Shown: positions 24,356 through 32,203 of the stretch, piece after piece
How positions within the stretch are numbered: position 1 is the first letter of the stretch
Layout of the letters: each line of letters starts with the position of its first letter
Notes under the pieces: model-generated
What the model was told of the DNA's origin: nothing
The model's input: the letters and a program-made list of their open reading frames with translations, nothing else
The model's database searches: none
Position numbers and translations under genes: made by a program
NCBI GenBank assembly: GCA_025800125.1
Contig: JAOXSF010000072.1
Coordinates: forward strand, 1-32,203
Length of the DNA: 32,203 nt
Direction of reading: 5' to 3'
Origin: Marinobacterium sp.
Lineage (GTDB): Bacteria; Pseudomonadota; Gammaproteobacteria; Pseudomonadales; Balneatricaceae

Positions 24356-24380
24356 GGTTGCCTGTTGGCAACCCTTTTTA
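24351..24380 (+). terminator. Rho-independent terminator of ptrA
   Basis: Perfect stem AAAGGGTTGCC/GGCAACCCTTT with TGTT loop, followed by TT. It may also serve the convergent minus-strand gene through its A-rich left side. Confidence 0.9.
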
Positions 24381-24465
24381 ATATCCCCGGTTTCATCAAA
24401 ACTGATTTCGTTAATCAGTGAAAGCGTTAGCAAAAAATCTGCCAGACCCGGCTCTACCCCGCCTG

Positions 24466-25011
24466 TTATCGTTTCTTGTAAACCGGATACTCCAGCAACT
24501 CACGACGACGTGCTTTACTGCGCTTGGTGCGCGCTTGCAGCTCCTGCGGTTTGGTTTCAATCGGTGGGTAGAGGCTATCCTGCTTTGCCTTGTATTCAGG
24601 CGTTTTATCACAGTCTTTGCCAAGCAGCATACAACGTGCTTTGATGACGTCACGGTTGATTGTAGCGAAAATCTTATCCTCACCGTACATCACCTTACGG
24701 CGGGTATCACGTACAACTCCACGTTCAATATCAGCATAAGGCGCGTAGGGAATCACATCAACCCGCATCGGTTGTGCAGGTCGGTCAGCATACACCACTT
24801 CCAGCATTGGCTCGCCGTCGATATAGCCACGGGGTTTATTTTTATACACAGTTGCACCATCACGACGCCGTACACTGGGGCCATCTGCCGTCACAAAACG
24901 GTAAGGAATCTCCTCCGGTGATTTATAGGAAGAGGTATCAAAGCCCCAGCTACTGACCGGTACAAGGGTCAGAGTGGTCAGAACAAAGGTTGCCGTGGTG
25001 GTTTTTCGCAT
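24466..25011 (-). CDS. Exported protein of unknown function, translationally coupled to sbcB
   Basis: A 181-residue protein with a signal peptide (about 1-23, ending SSWG-F). The mature part is rich in Arg/Tyr/Pro (PYRFVTADGPSVRRRDGATVYKNKPRGYIDGEP), has two Cys seven residues apart (Cys127 and Cys134, RCMLLGKDC) and a very basic C-terminal end (KRSKARRRELLEYPVYKKR). I do not recognise a family. Its ATG shares one base with the sbcB stop (TAATG), so it is translated from the sbcB message by reinitiation. A DNA-repair enzyme and a secreted protein are an unexpected pair, possibly only economical packing. Confidence 0.75.
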   Translation of the reverse strand: MRKTTTATFVLTTLTLVPVSSWGFDTSSYKSPEEIPYRFVTADGPSVRRRDGATVYKNKPRGYIDGEPMLEVVYADRPAQPMRVDVIPYAPYADIERGVVRDTRRKVMYGEDKIFATINRDVIKARCMLLGKDCDKTPEYKAKQDSLYPPIETKPQELQARTKRSKARRRELLEYPVYKKR

Positions 25012-26468
25012 TAGAACTCTTCCATCGGGTAGATCGACTCAGCGTAGACATTCAGCTCTTCAAGGATCTGACGGTCTCGGGCCGACAACTCAGGTTTCCC
25101 GTACAGCTCATTCAATACTGCGTAGAACTGTTCCATCGTCAGGTGACCACCGTTATCAGGCCCCATCAGGCGACGACGACGGTACTCTTCCCACTGCACA
25201 CGTTCTTCGTCCAGCAACGTGTGGGGGTAGTTACGCCCTTTATAGCGTAACAACATCTCTTCCAGCCGTGGGTCCTGAAACGCCAGTTCCAGCCCTGCCA
25301 GCTCATCAGGCACTGCATCCCGAATACGGGACATGGCTGTCTTATCGGCCGCGCCGAAAAAACCGCCACTATAAATCATCAGATCCGGGTCACTTTCCGC
25401 TTCAAAAGGGTCATCCCGGAATATCTCCAGAATTTTCACAGCCAGCTGCGGAAAGCTTCGTAGCATCTGCAAGTGGGTGCGACAGACATCGCCATCAATC
25501 TGTAAACGATCAGCTTCGACTTTTGTCAGCATTCCCGCCGGCGCAATAATCGGGCATTTGTTGGCCAGCACCTGTTTCATAGCGATGGTCGGATCACTGT
25601 CGCTACGCTCATCCTTTGGCAAATACATCAACCGACGGATCTCAGACACCGACAATTCAAACAACGGCGTTGGGTCAACCCGTAAATCCCAGACAGCCAC
25701 ACTGTTGCGGTTTACCGGATGTATGGCCAAAGGTGCCACAATAGCAGCATTGCCCAACTCAGCACTATAGCGGCTTGAAACATGCAGTACCGGTTTATGG
25801 CTGACAACATCAAGACGCTGCAGAATAGTAGCTTTATCGCGATTATTCAGTACATAGTCAAACAGTTTTGGCTGTTTTTCCCGCACCAGCTTTGCCATTT
25901 CAATGGTGGCATACACATCAGACAGCGCATCATGCGCATTGCCGTGATCAATATTATTAGCCTTTGTCAGATCTTCCAGCCGCAGGCTCGGGGAGCCATC
26001 TTCATAAACAGGCCAGTTGATGCCTTCAGGGCGTAATGCCCTCGTCAGGCGTAGCATGTCAATGATGTCCCAGCGCGAACAACCATTTTGCCATTCACGG
26101 GCATAAGGGTCGTAGAAATTACGATAAAGCGTATTGCGGGTAACTTCATCATCAAAACGGATACTGTTGTATCCCACCGCACAGGTGCCCGGTCGAGCCA
26201 GCTCTTTATGCACACGGGCAATAAACTCAGCCTCACAATAGCCTTCACGCAGGGCGTCCTGCGGCACAATACCGGTAATAAGACAGGCTTGCGGATGCGG
26301 TAACAGATCTTCTGCCGGGCGGCAGTAGAACATCACAGGTTCTTCAATGATATTAAGCTCAGCATCGGTACGGATACCAGCAAACTGCAAAGGCCGGTCG
26401 CGACGAGGGTCAGCACCAGAGGTTTCATAATCGTGCCAGAAAAAAGTCTGCTCAGAGGAAGCTACCAT
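25011..26468 (-). CDS. sbcB: Exodeoxyribonuclease I
   Basis: A 485-residue 3'-5' single-strand DNA exonuclease acting in recombination and mismatch repair. The DEDDh exonuclease core begins FFWHDYETSGADPRRDRPLQFAGIRTD with Asp13 and Glu15. Exo II continues with VGYNSIRFDDEVTRNTLYRNFYDPYAREW, and Exo III contains HGNAHDALSDVYATI. The SH3-like and C-terminal exonuclease I regions follow (WDLRVDPTPLFELS...). Length matches E. coli SbcB (475). SD upstream is weak. A -10-like TATTAT lies about 35 bp before the ATG on the minus strand (26504-26509). Confidence 0.96.
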   Translation of the reverse strand: MVASSEQTFFWHDYETSGADPRRDRPLQFAGIRTDAELNIIEEPVMFYCRPAEDLLPHPQACLITGIVPQDALREGYCEAEFIARVHKELARPGTCAVGYNSIRFDDEVTRNTLYRNFYDPYAREWQNGCSRWDIIDMLRLTRALRPEGINWPVYEDGSPSLRLEDLTKANNIDHGNAHDALSDVYATIEMAKLVREKQPKLFDYVLNNRDKATILQRLDVVSHKPVLHVSSRYSAELGNAAIVAPLAIHPVNRNSVAVWDLRVDPTPLFELSVSEIRRLMYLPKDERSDSDPTIAMKQVLANKCPIIAPAGMLTKVEADRLQIDGDVCRTHLQMLRSFPQLAVKILEIFRDDPFEAESDPDLMIYSGGFFGAADKTAMSRIRDAVPDELAGLELAFQDPRLEEMLLRYKGRNYPHTLLDEERVQWEEYRRRRLMGPDNGGHLTMEQFYAVLNELYGKPELSARDRQILEELNVYAESIYPMEEF

Positions 26469-26771
26469 TTATTTCTCTATACGTAAGGCTACAGGCAGAC
26501 CCTATAATACTGCCATAGTAGCGCTGAGCCCATGATTCTGTGTCCGATTCAAACAAAATAATATCTGGGTGATCATCACATAACAGGCAGCTGATCAAGC
26601 ATTTCATGATACAGCTGACTCAGGCAAAATTCTTTTTTCAGTATCACCAGAATGCCAACTTGATGCTGTATGTTGTAGCGCCTTAAGTTTAAAGCCAGCG
26701 ATACAGTCAAAATAGTTTTGTACTGTTAACGCTGTCTGAGTCTTTCAACCCATTGATCGAGGGATCCTCTG
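26469..26771. other. Divergent 303-bp region between sbcB and the YchJ-like gene
   Basis: The sbcB side has a -10-like TATTAT on the minus strand (26504-26509), with the overlapping TATAAT (26503-26508) on the plus strand. No conserved operator, repeat or gene was recognised in the rest. Confidence 0.45.
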
Positions 26772-27203
26772 ATGTTGCATGATCAGGACCTGAACCGGAA
26801 ATGCCCCTGCGGTTCCAGCAAGCCGTTTTCTTTCTGCTGCGAACCCGCTGTTGAAGGTTACAAACCTGCCAGCACCGCTGAAGCACTGATGCGCTCACGT
26901 TACACCGCCTTTGCACTGGGCCAGGTCGACTACCTGATCAACACCACCGCAGAGCGTTACCGCAACCCTGATGATGCTGTCATATTAAGTGAGCAGATAC
27001 AGGCAACCACCTGGACAGGCCTTGAAATTATCATGACAGAACAAGGCAAAGCAGAGGATGAAACCGGCATTGTGGAGTTTATTGCCAGCTTTGAAGCTGC
27101 AGGAGAAGCCGCACAACTGCACGAAAAGTCCAACTTTCGCAGGGAGAACGGACACTGGGTTTATGTTGATGGAGAAGTGGAAATTCGCCCCCAGACCGCA
27201 TAA
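26772..27203 (+). CDS. ychJ: YchJ-family SEC-C motif protein
   Basis: A 143-residue cytosolic protein with an N-terminal SEC-C zinc motif, KCPCGSSKPFSFCC (Cys11, Cys13, Cys22, Cys23), then ALMRSRYTAFALGQVDYLINTT and an NTF2-like alpha+beta domain ending with RRENGHWVYVDGE. This is the YchJ architecture. The cellular role of YchJ is unknown. GAGGGA lies 8 nt before the ATG. A hairpin GCCCGTA/TACGGGC (27228-27254) follows. Confidence 0.9.
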   Translation: MLHDQDLNRKCPCGSSKPFSFCCEPAVEGYKPASTAEALMRSRYTAFALGQVDYLINTTAERYRNPDDAVILSEQIQATTWTGLEIIMTEQGKAEDETGIVEFIASFEAAGEAAQLHEKSNFRRENGHWVYVDGEVEIRPQTA

Positions 27204-27227
27204 TTAAAGAATCGGATCCCCCCTGCG

Positions 27228-27254
27228 GCCCGTACTGATGCTATTAATACGGGC
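27228..27254 (+). terminator. Probable terminator after the YchJ-like gene
   Basis: Perfect 7-bp stem GCCCGTA/TACGGGC with a 13-nt loop, followed by TTCATT. It is a weak U-tract, so moderate confidence only. Confidence 0.5.
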
Positions 27255-27362
27255 TTCATTATGTTCGCATACCCGCTGTCAACCCTTCCCCTGCTGGCGT
27301 CAACACCGGTAGAATACGGCCCCCACGGTTGCGGCCGGGATTAAAGATTGGGAAAGGCCAGG

Positions 27363-30203
27363 ATGTTAGCAAGATTTTTCAAACCGAAATGGCAACATCA
27401 CAAAGCAGATGTACGTCTGCAAGCGATCAGTAAACTCTCTGCCGATGACCCGGAAAGCATAGATATTCTTGCCCGGTTAGCATTGCAGGACCCTGACGCT
27501 GAAGTCCGTGCGGTAGCACTGAGTACGGTTGATGATGCCACTCTGCTGTTAAAAGCCAGTGAAAGTGATAGTCATATCCCCAACCGGACACTGGCCATTC
27601 GCCGTATCACTCACCTTATCAGTGGAGAGCTGGGACGGCTGTCACTCCAGCAACGCCTGACGTTGCTGCCTCGTATTGAGAACGCCGAATACTTTACCAC
27701 CGAATTATTACTGCATCTGGCACTGAATGCAGACCAGCCCGAGTTGCGCCTGCACGTACTGGAACGGCTGCAGGACGAAGCACTGCTGCTGGATCTGATT
27801 CGCCAGAGTGACAGCAGCGATCTGCGCCAACGGGCAGCGCAGCGCATTGAGCGGCCAGACCTGCTGGAACAGCTGGAGAAGGAAGGCAAAGGCCGGGACA
27901 AACGTATCTATCGTATTGCCCGCGACAAGCTGCAACGTCTACGTGAACAGAACCGTCAGGCCGGTGAACGACTGCAACGTCGTACCGCCCTGCTGGAATC
28001 ACTGCTGCATCTCTCTCGCACGGACGACTTCCCACAGTACGGTGCAAAACTTGACGCCCTGAACATCCAGTGGCAACAGTGCCATAGCGATGCCGACAGT
28101 GAGCAGCGTCAACAGTGGCGACAGCTGCATGAACAGTGCCAGCAACGTCGTGAGCAACTGGACCGCCAGAAAATGGAAGCGGAAGTGGAAGCGGCCCGGC
28201 TGGTTGAACGGAGCCAGATGATCAGCCGCTTTATTGACCAGCTGAATGACGTGACTAACCCTGAGCAAGCTCAGCTGGATACGCTGACAGAGCAATGGCA
28301 AAACCTGCAAGCTGACGCCTCTGCGGCACAACAAAAGCAGATTAGTCAGCAATTTGGGCAGTGGCAGCGACACCAGAATGCCCAGCATATGCTCATGGCA
28401 GAACAACCACGCCTGGAACAACTGACCAAACAACTGGAACAGGCGCTGGGCCAGGCGGACCCACGCCGTTGTCAGCGACTGCAAAAACAGGCTGACAAGC
28501 TACTTAATCAGCTAGACTGGCCAGACGAAATACCACAGCCAGACACGCTGAAGCAGTTGCAAAAAGCACGTCAACAACTGCAAGATCACGAACAGAACCT
28601 GCAACAGCAACGAAAAGAAAACAGCGCCCGGTTTGATGACGCATTGCACACACTGGCAACGCTGATTGAACAGGGCGAAGCTCGTCAGGCTGACCGTCAG
28701 AACAGCGAAGTACAGAAGCTTCAGGCTGGTTTCAACCCGCAACAACAGCAACAGTACCGCAACCTGCAAGCACGTTTGCAGGAGCTGCGCGACTGGCAGG
28801 GCTATGCGCTGACCCCTAAGCGTCAAGCACTGTGTGAACAGATGGAAGCGCTGATTAACAGCGCCCTGCCCCCCCAGACACTTGCTGATGAGATTCGCCA
28901 GCTGCAACAGCAGTGGCGCGAACTGGACAGCAGCAGCAATGTACACTCCCGTCAGCTCTGGCAACGCTTCAAACAGGCCTCAGACCAGGCTTATCAGCCC
29001 TGCGATGCACACTTTGCTCAGCAGCGTGAAGTTCGCCAGCATAACCTGCAACAGCGTGAACAGATGTGCGAACAACTGGATGCGTACCTGAATCAGGTAG
29101 ACTGGAATAACGTTGACTGGCGCGCCGTTGAAACCCTCAGCCGTACAGCCCGTCAGGAATGGCGTCAGTACAGCCCGGTAGACCGTGCACCAGGCAAAAC
29201 GCTACAGACCCGCTTTAACCGTCAGATTGGTACTCTGGACAGTCAGCTGAAAAATCACCGTAAGGCAGTGCAACAGACTAAAGAGTCCTTGCTGGCTCAG
29301 GCAGTTGAGCTGCAACAACTGGATGATATTCAAAAGGCAACTCGCCGCGCGCGTGATCTGCAACAGCAATGGAAAGCAGCAGGTAGTACCTTCCATGCTC
29401 AGGAGCGTCGTCTATGGAGTGAATTCCGTGCTCAGTGCAATCTGCTGTTTGAAAAGCGCGATGCACAACAACAGCAGCAACAGGCACAACAGCGTCAGGA
29501 GCAAAACCAGCTGCAACAGCTGTGTGACGCACTTGAAGAGCTGAAACCAAGTTCTGCACATGGCATGGACATCAGCGATACACTGGCCGAGCTGGACAAC
29601 CGTTATCAGACTCTGGTCAGCCAGGAGAGCAGCCTGAACACAGGGTTGCAGAAGCAATACCAGCAGCTAAGTGCGCTGCTGAATGCTCAGCAGGCACAGC
29701 GCCGTCAACTGTTTGGCGACAGCTGGAAGCGTCTGCAACAGCTGGATGCCCTCTGCCAACGACTAGAAAACACGCTGCTGGAAGATACCAGTGCCGACAT
29801 CAGTGATATTGAACAGAGCTGGCACGATGCGGCCAGTGTCAGCGGCCAGTGGGGTGAAGCCATTAATGCCCGCTTTGCCCAGGCGCAGGCACTTTCACAT
29901 GGCACGGACGACCCGGACAGTGATGACAGCCAGCAACCCGCTGACCCGACCTACGCCCTGCGTACACTCTGTATTCGGCTGGAGATTGCGCTAGGCGAGC
30001 CAAGCCCGACCGAAGATGAAGCCTTGCGACTGGAGTATCAGATGCAGCGACTGCAACTGGCACTGCAACGTCAGCAGGATGGCTACGCCATGGTTGATGT
30101 TCAACAGCTGGTCTTTGAACGCCTCTGTCTGCCATTCCGCCAATGTAACCCGGAACTCAACCAGCGTTTCGAGGCACTACTGGAAGGCTATAACCTGAAC
30201 TGA
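27363..30203 (+). CDS. Large DUF349 coiled-coil protein with N-terminal HEAT-like repeats
   Basis: A 946-residue soluble protein. The N-terminal part (about 1-200) has HEAT-like helical repeats (VRLQAISKLSADDPESIDILARLALQDPDAEVRAVAL). The rest is a long, strongly Gln/Arg-rich helical region with repeated DUF349-type motifs (W-x10-R-x-LW-x-(R/E)F, for example SNVHSRQLWQRFKQASDQAYQPCDAHF and QERRLWSEFRAQCNLLFEKRDA). Function of the family is unknown. The start ATG at 27363 is chosen over an upstream TTG at 27348; AAAGG precedes it. It is followed 13 bp later by a LysR gene, probably co-transcribed. A paired antisense frame is a shadow. Confidence 0.88.
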   Translation: MLARFFKPKWQHHKADVRLQAISKLSADDPESIDILARLALQDPDAEVRAVALSTVDDATLLLKASESDSHIPNRTLAIRRITHLISGELGRLSLQQRLTLLPRIENAEYFTTELLLHLALNADQPELRLHVLERLQDEALLLDLIRQSDSSDLRQRAAQRIERPDLLEQLEKEGKGRDKRIYRIARDKLQRLREQNRQAGERLQRRTALLESLLHLSRTDDFPQYGAKLDALNIQWQQCHSDADSEQRQQWRQLHEQCQQRREQLDRQKMEAEVEAARLVERSQMISRFIDQLNDVTNPEQAQLDTLTEQWQNLQADASAAQQKQISQQFGQWQRHQNAQHMLMAEQPRLEQLTKQLEQALGQADPRRCQRLQKQADKLLNQLDWPDEIPQPDTLKQLQKARQQLQDHEQNLQQQRKENSARFDDALHTLATLIEQGEARQADRQNSEVQKLQAGFNPQQQQQYRNLQARLQELRDWQGYALTPKRQALCEQMEALINSALPPQTLADEIRQLQQQWRELDSSSNVHSRQLWQRFKQASDQAYQPCDAHFAQQREVRQHNLQQREQMCEQLDAYLNQVDWNNVDWRAVETLSRTARQEWRQYSPVDRAPGKTLQTRFNRQIGTLDSQLKNHRKAVQQTKESLLAQAVELQQLDDIQKATRRARDLQQQWKAAGSTFHAQERRLWSEFRAQCNLLFEKRDAQQQQQQAQQRQEQNQLQQLCDALEELKPSSAHGMDISDTLAELDNRYQTLVSQESSLNTGLQKQYQQLSALLNAQQAQRRQLFGDSWKRLQQLDALCQRLENTLLEDTSADISDIEQSWHDAASVSGQWGEAINARFAQAQALSHGTDDPDSDDSQQPADPTYALRTLCIRLEIALGEPSPTEDEALRLEYQMQRLQLALQRQQDGYAMVDVQQLVFERLCLPFRQCNPELNQRFEALLEGYNLN

Positions 30204-30216
30204 TACCCTGCGGGCC

Positions 30217-31170
30217 ATGGAACTGTCCCGCATCAATCTCAACCTGCTGCTGTCACTCTACCACCTGCTACGTACCCGTAGTGTGACAGCAGCCGCCAAT
30301 GCTGCCCATATCACCCAGCCAGCCATGAGCCGTAACCTCAGCCTGTTGCGCGACCTGCTGGCCGACCCGCTACTGGTACGTACCGGCAATCAGATGCAGC
30401 TGACACCCCGTGCTGAGTCACTGTGGCAACAACTGCCCGGCCTGCTTAATCAGCTTGAAAGCCTGTTTGTACCTGATCATTTCGAACCGGCCAGTTATCA
30501 GGGACAGTTCAATATTGCTGCCACCGATTTCCTGACCCAGCAAGTTTTCCCCCCCTTACTGGCACGCTTCCAGCAACAGGCGCCCGGGTTACAGCTGCAT
30601 TTCCACCTCTGGCACCCAGGTATGCTGGACGGTTTACGGCAGGGAAGACTGGACCTGGCAGCCTGCATCCAGGAACAGCTGCCGGATGATATTTATGGGT
30701 ATGAGATTGGCCAGGATGACTATCGCTGCCTGTTCAGTCCGAGCCATCCACTGGCTGCGGAACTGGCAGCCGATCAGCCAATGGCGCTGGAACACTATAT
30801 TCAACAACCCCATATTGCCGTCAGCGGTGGTGGCGATAAGATCAGTGCTGTCGATGAAGCACTGACACTACTGGGCACACAGCGCCGTTTACAACTGACC
30901 GTTCCTTTTATCCACTCCGCGCTGGCAATTACAGCCCGCAGTCATTACCTGCTGACATTGCCCGGCCTTATTGCCCACCAGCTACAACCGCAATATGGCC
31001 TGTATAGCTGCCATCTTCCAGCGCAGCTGGCACTGTCGCCCCTGCACTACTTTCTGATCTGGCATACCCGGCTAGAGCATGACCCGGCTCACCGCTGGCT
31101 ACGGGAAAACTGCCTGACACAATTGCAACAGGTACAAGCCTGCCGGACAGCAGCACCATCGCAGACTTAA
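30217..31170 (+). CDS. LysR-family transcriptional regulator (NodD/LeuO-like subgroup)
   Basis: A 317-residue LTTR whose HTH reads INLNLLLSLYHLLRTRSVTAAANAAHITQPAMSRNLSLLRDLLADPLLVRTG. The NLNLL-x-x-L opening and the DPLLVRTGNQMQLTPRA segment mark the NodD/NahR/LeuO-type subgroup. It starts 13 bp after the DUF349 gene, so the two may share a transcript; the target is unknown. A perfect palindromic hairpin follows. A LysE-type exporter lies next downstream, and a LysR gene beside a LysE exporter is often its regulator (as ArgP/LysG-LysE), but those are divergent, so this is only a possibility. Confidence 0.88.
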   Translation: MELSRINLNLLLSLYHLLRTRSVTAAANAAHITQPAMSRNLSLLRDLLADPLLVRTGNQMQLTPRAESLWQQLPGLLNQLESLFVPDHFEPASYQGQFNIAATDFLTQQVFPPLLARFQQQAPGLQLHFHLWHPGMLDGLRQGRLDLAACIQEQLPDDIYGYEIGQDDYRCLFSPSHPLAAELAADQPMALEHYIQQPHIAVSGGGDKISAVDEALTLLGTQRRLQLTVPFIHSALAITARSHYLLTLPGLIAHQLQPQYGLYSCHLPAQLALSPLHYFLIWHTRLEHDPAHRWLRENCLTQLQQVQACRTAAPSQT

Positions 31171-31195
31171 ACAGCCATACCTGAAAGAAGCAGCA

Positions 31196-31218
31196 GGTCA
31201 TCAGTCAGACTGATGACC
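31196..31218. terminator. Near-perfect palindromic hairpin after the LysR gene
   Basis: GGTCATCAGTC and GACTGATGACC flank a single central A, giving 11 complementary bases on each side; in RNA the inner pairs would open to form the loop. No T-run follows, so it could be a terminator without U-tract or a dimer-binding site. Confidence 0.55.
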
Positions 31219-31299
31219 CTGATCAGAATTAAGGATTAGCCGCCCCCTGCACTGCACTCTACACTGCCCGCCATTAAACAGGGCTCAAGCTCGACCGAT

Positions 31300-31326
31300 C
31301 TGAACATACTGAACATACTGAAAACA
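31300..31326. repeat. 9-bp tandem triplication
   Basis: CTGAACATA is repeated twice exactly (31300-31308, 31309-31317), followed by the related CTGAAAACA, just upstream of the LysE-family gene. Confidence 0.75.
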
Positions 31327-31343
31327 TAAAGGCGACGCTAAAG

Positions 31344-31943
31344 ATGACTGAATGGCTGCTACTCTGTGGTGTGATGCTACTGGGTGCCATGATTCCGGGT
31401 GCCAATATGGCAATTGTGATGCGCAATACCCTGGCAGGGGGAGCCCGTTACGGTTTTATTACGGTATTGGGGCTGGCCAGCGCCTTGCTGGTGCATGGCG
31501 TGTTATCCATGCTGGGGCTGATCACCCTGATCAACCAGATGCCCGCGCTGGCGGATGCTATTCGCTGGCTCGGAGGTGCGTATCTGCTTTATATGGGCGC
31601 AACATTTCTGTTAACCCGACAGCACTCCGCAGAGCAAACAGATAGCCGTCACTACGGTGGTCACCCCTGGCTGAACGGGTTGATGGTCAGTCTATTGAAC
31701 CCCAAAGTCATTCTGATGTTTATGGCACTGTTCAGCCAGGTACTGGAAGCACAGCAACAGTGGACGATGAAACTGCTATATACCATCAGCCCTGCAATGA
31801 TCGAGATGCTCTGGCTGAGCCTGTTTATCTGGCTGCTAAGCCGCCCAGCATTGCAGCAAGGGCTGCTGCGTATACGCCATCGGCTGGAAAAGGTGGTGGG
31901 TGGTGTACTGGTGTTGCTGGGGATAAAACTGGGGCTGGGATAA
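31344..31943 (+). CDS. LysE/RhtB-family amino-acid exporter
   Basis: A 199-residue inner-membrane protein with about six helices. The family signature MIPGANMAIVMRNTLAGGARYGFITVLGLASALLVHG includes the PGAN start of the LysE motif and GxxxA spacing, and WLNGLMVSLLNPKVILMFMALFSQ carries the conserved NPK motif. The central charged loop (about 92-108) and length of about 200 residues fit LysE/RhtB proteins, which export basic or neutral amino acids such as Lys, Arg, Thr and homoserine. The substrate is not deducible. SD is weak (AAAGG, distant). Confidence 0.92.
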   Translation: MTEWLLLCGVMLLGAMIPGANMAIVMRNTLAGGARYGFITVLGLASALLVHGVLSMLGLITLINQMPALADAIRWLGGAYLLYMGATFLLTRQHSAEQTDSRHYGGHPWLNGLMVSLLNPKVILMFMALFSQVLEAQQQWTMKLLYTISPAMIEMLWLSLFIWLLSRPALQQGLLRIRHRLEKVVGGVLVLLGIKLGLG

Positions 31944-32052
31944 CTACAATATACGGGGTTGTCTACGCAGACTCGTACAACCGATCAGAGCCGTACAACG
32001 GCAGGCGTCGATTACAAGCCCACCGCTGGAAGATGAGCCTTTTCGTAGCACT

Positions 32053-32118
32053 TTGACTTCTCCCCTCCGTGAACGAAGGGGATACCAGGAGCCATTACAG
32101 CTCAAAGACCAGGGCGGC
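32053..32118 (-). mobile_element. Right end of an IS200/IS605-type element, with omega RNA 3' hairpin
   Basis: Immediately after the TnpB stop codon on the minus strand are about 66 nt ending in a hairpin, CCCCTTCG/CGGAGGGG with TTCA loop (32062-32081), followed by AGAAGTCAA (to 32053). A GC-rich hairpin just before a TTCAA/GTCAA-like end is the usual form of the right end of TnpB elements and of the 3' scaffold of their omega RNA. The element boundary is placed after 32053, so 32033-32052 would be the guide-encoding flank. The remainder of the element lies beyond the window. Confidence 0.6.
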
Positions 32119-32203
32119 TTACACCGCTACCTTTCCCTCGACAGGACGGCCCAGCCCGACCGCAAGTATATTCATGGCCGCGTTTACATCGCGGTCGTGA
32201 GTG
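32119..32203 (-). CDS. tnpB: TnpB RNA-guided nuclease, C-terminal end (partial)
   Basis: The minus strand reads 27 codons to a TAA stop: THDRDVNAAMNILAVGLGR then PVEGKVAV. The HDRDVNAAMNIL segment is the third RuvC motif of TnpB, including its catalytic Asp; the zinc-ribbon Cys pairs would lie before it and outside the window. TnpB cuts DNA guided by a right-end omega RNA and maintains its IS200/IS605-type element. The N-terminal bulk is missing, so activity cannot be judged, but the catalytic end is intact. Confidence 0.9.
   Translation of the reverse strand, partial: THDRDVNAAMNILAVGLGRPVEGKVAV

Noticed and set aside
24466-26468. sbcB and the downstream gene as a defence system
   Set aside because: Exonuclease I is a housekeeping repair enzyme with normal length and motifs, and no defence partner is nearby.

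Overview
The window looks like a chromosomal segment of a marine, Na+-dependent gammaproteobacterium, most likely in or near Oceanospirillales. This is inferred from gene content (DbpA, SbcB, ArfB, YchJ, pitrilysin, an OprC-type copper receptor, a marine-type long-loop NhaA, a Na+/bicarbonate permease) and from moderate G+C; no rRNA or other species-level marker is present. Coding density is high, with about 29 genes, several translationally coupled pairs and many hairpin terminators.

Layout. 1-3728: 5' part of a repeat-containing protein of unknown function (-), a SnoaL/NTF2-like protein (+), a 68-residue exported peptide (-), then a Cys-nucleophile alpha/beta hydrolase and an AraC regulator (+). 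3916-4356: a MAPEG membrane protein (-). 4426-8818 is a coherent ion/inorganic-carbon block: a CbbR/CmpR-like LysR regulator (-) divergent from a 75-residue two-helix membrane protein and an SbtA-family Na+/bicarbonate permease (+), then an exported Rap1a/Tai-like protein and NhaA. nhaA is preceded by a compact three-helix leader RNA that looks like a cation riboswitch. 9008-11195: a LysR regulator, four tandem 21-bp repeats, and a D-amino-acid aminotransferase with codon use of a highly expressed gene. 11442-13466: an OprC/NosA-type copper receptor (-). 13950-16842: a mini XRE regulator, ArfB, DbpA and a LOG-family nucleotide phosphoribohydrolase (+). 16999-20988 (-): a DUF6394-like membrane protein and a two-RCK ion channel with a GFGE filter, then a DMT exporter coupled to a Tim44-domain protein. 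21446-24298: pitrilysin (+). 24466-26468: exonuclease I with a coupled exported protein (-). 26772-31943: YchJ-like protein, a 946-residue DUF349 protein, a LysR regulator and a LysE/RhtB exporter (+). 32053-32203: the 3' end of a TnpB gene and the right end of its IS200/IS605-type element (-), cut by the window edge.

The most interesting signals are the nhaA leader RNA (7325-7411), the Na+/HCO3- block around it with an unrecognised small membrane protein, the TnpB right end with its implied omega RNA and guide, the channel plus DUF6394-like pair, and a recurring pattern of 11-21 bp tandem duplications in at least eight intergenic gaps. No CRISPR array, prophage, tRNA or rRNA was seen.
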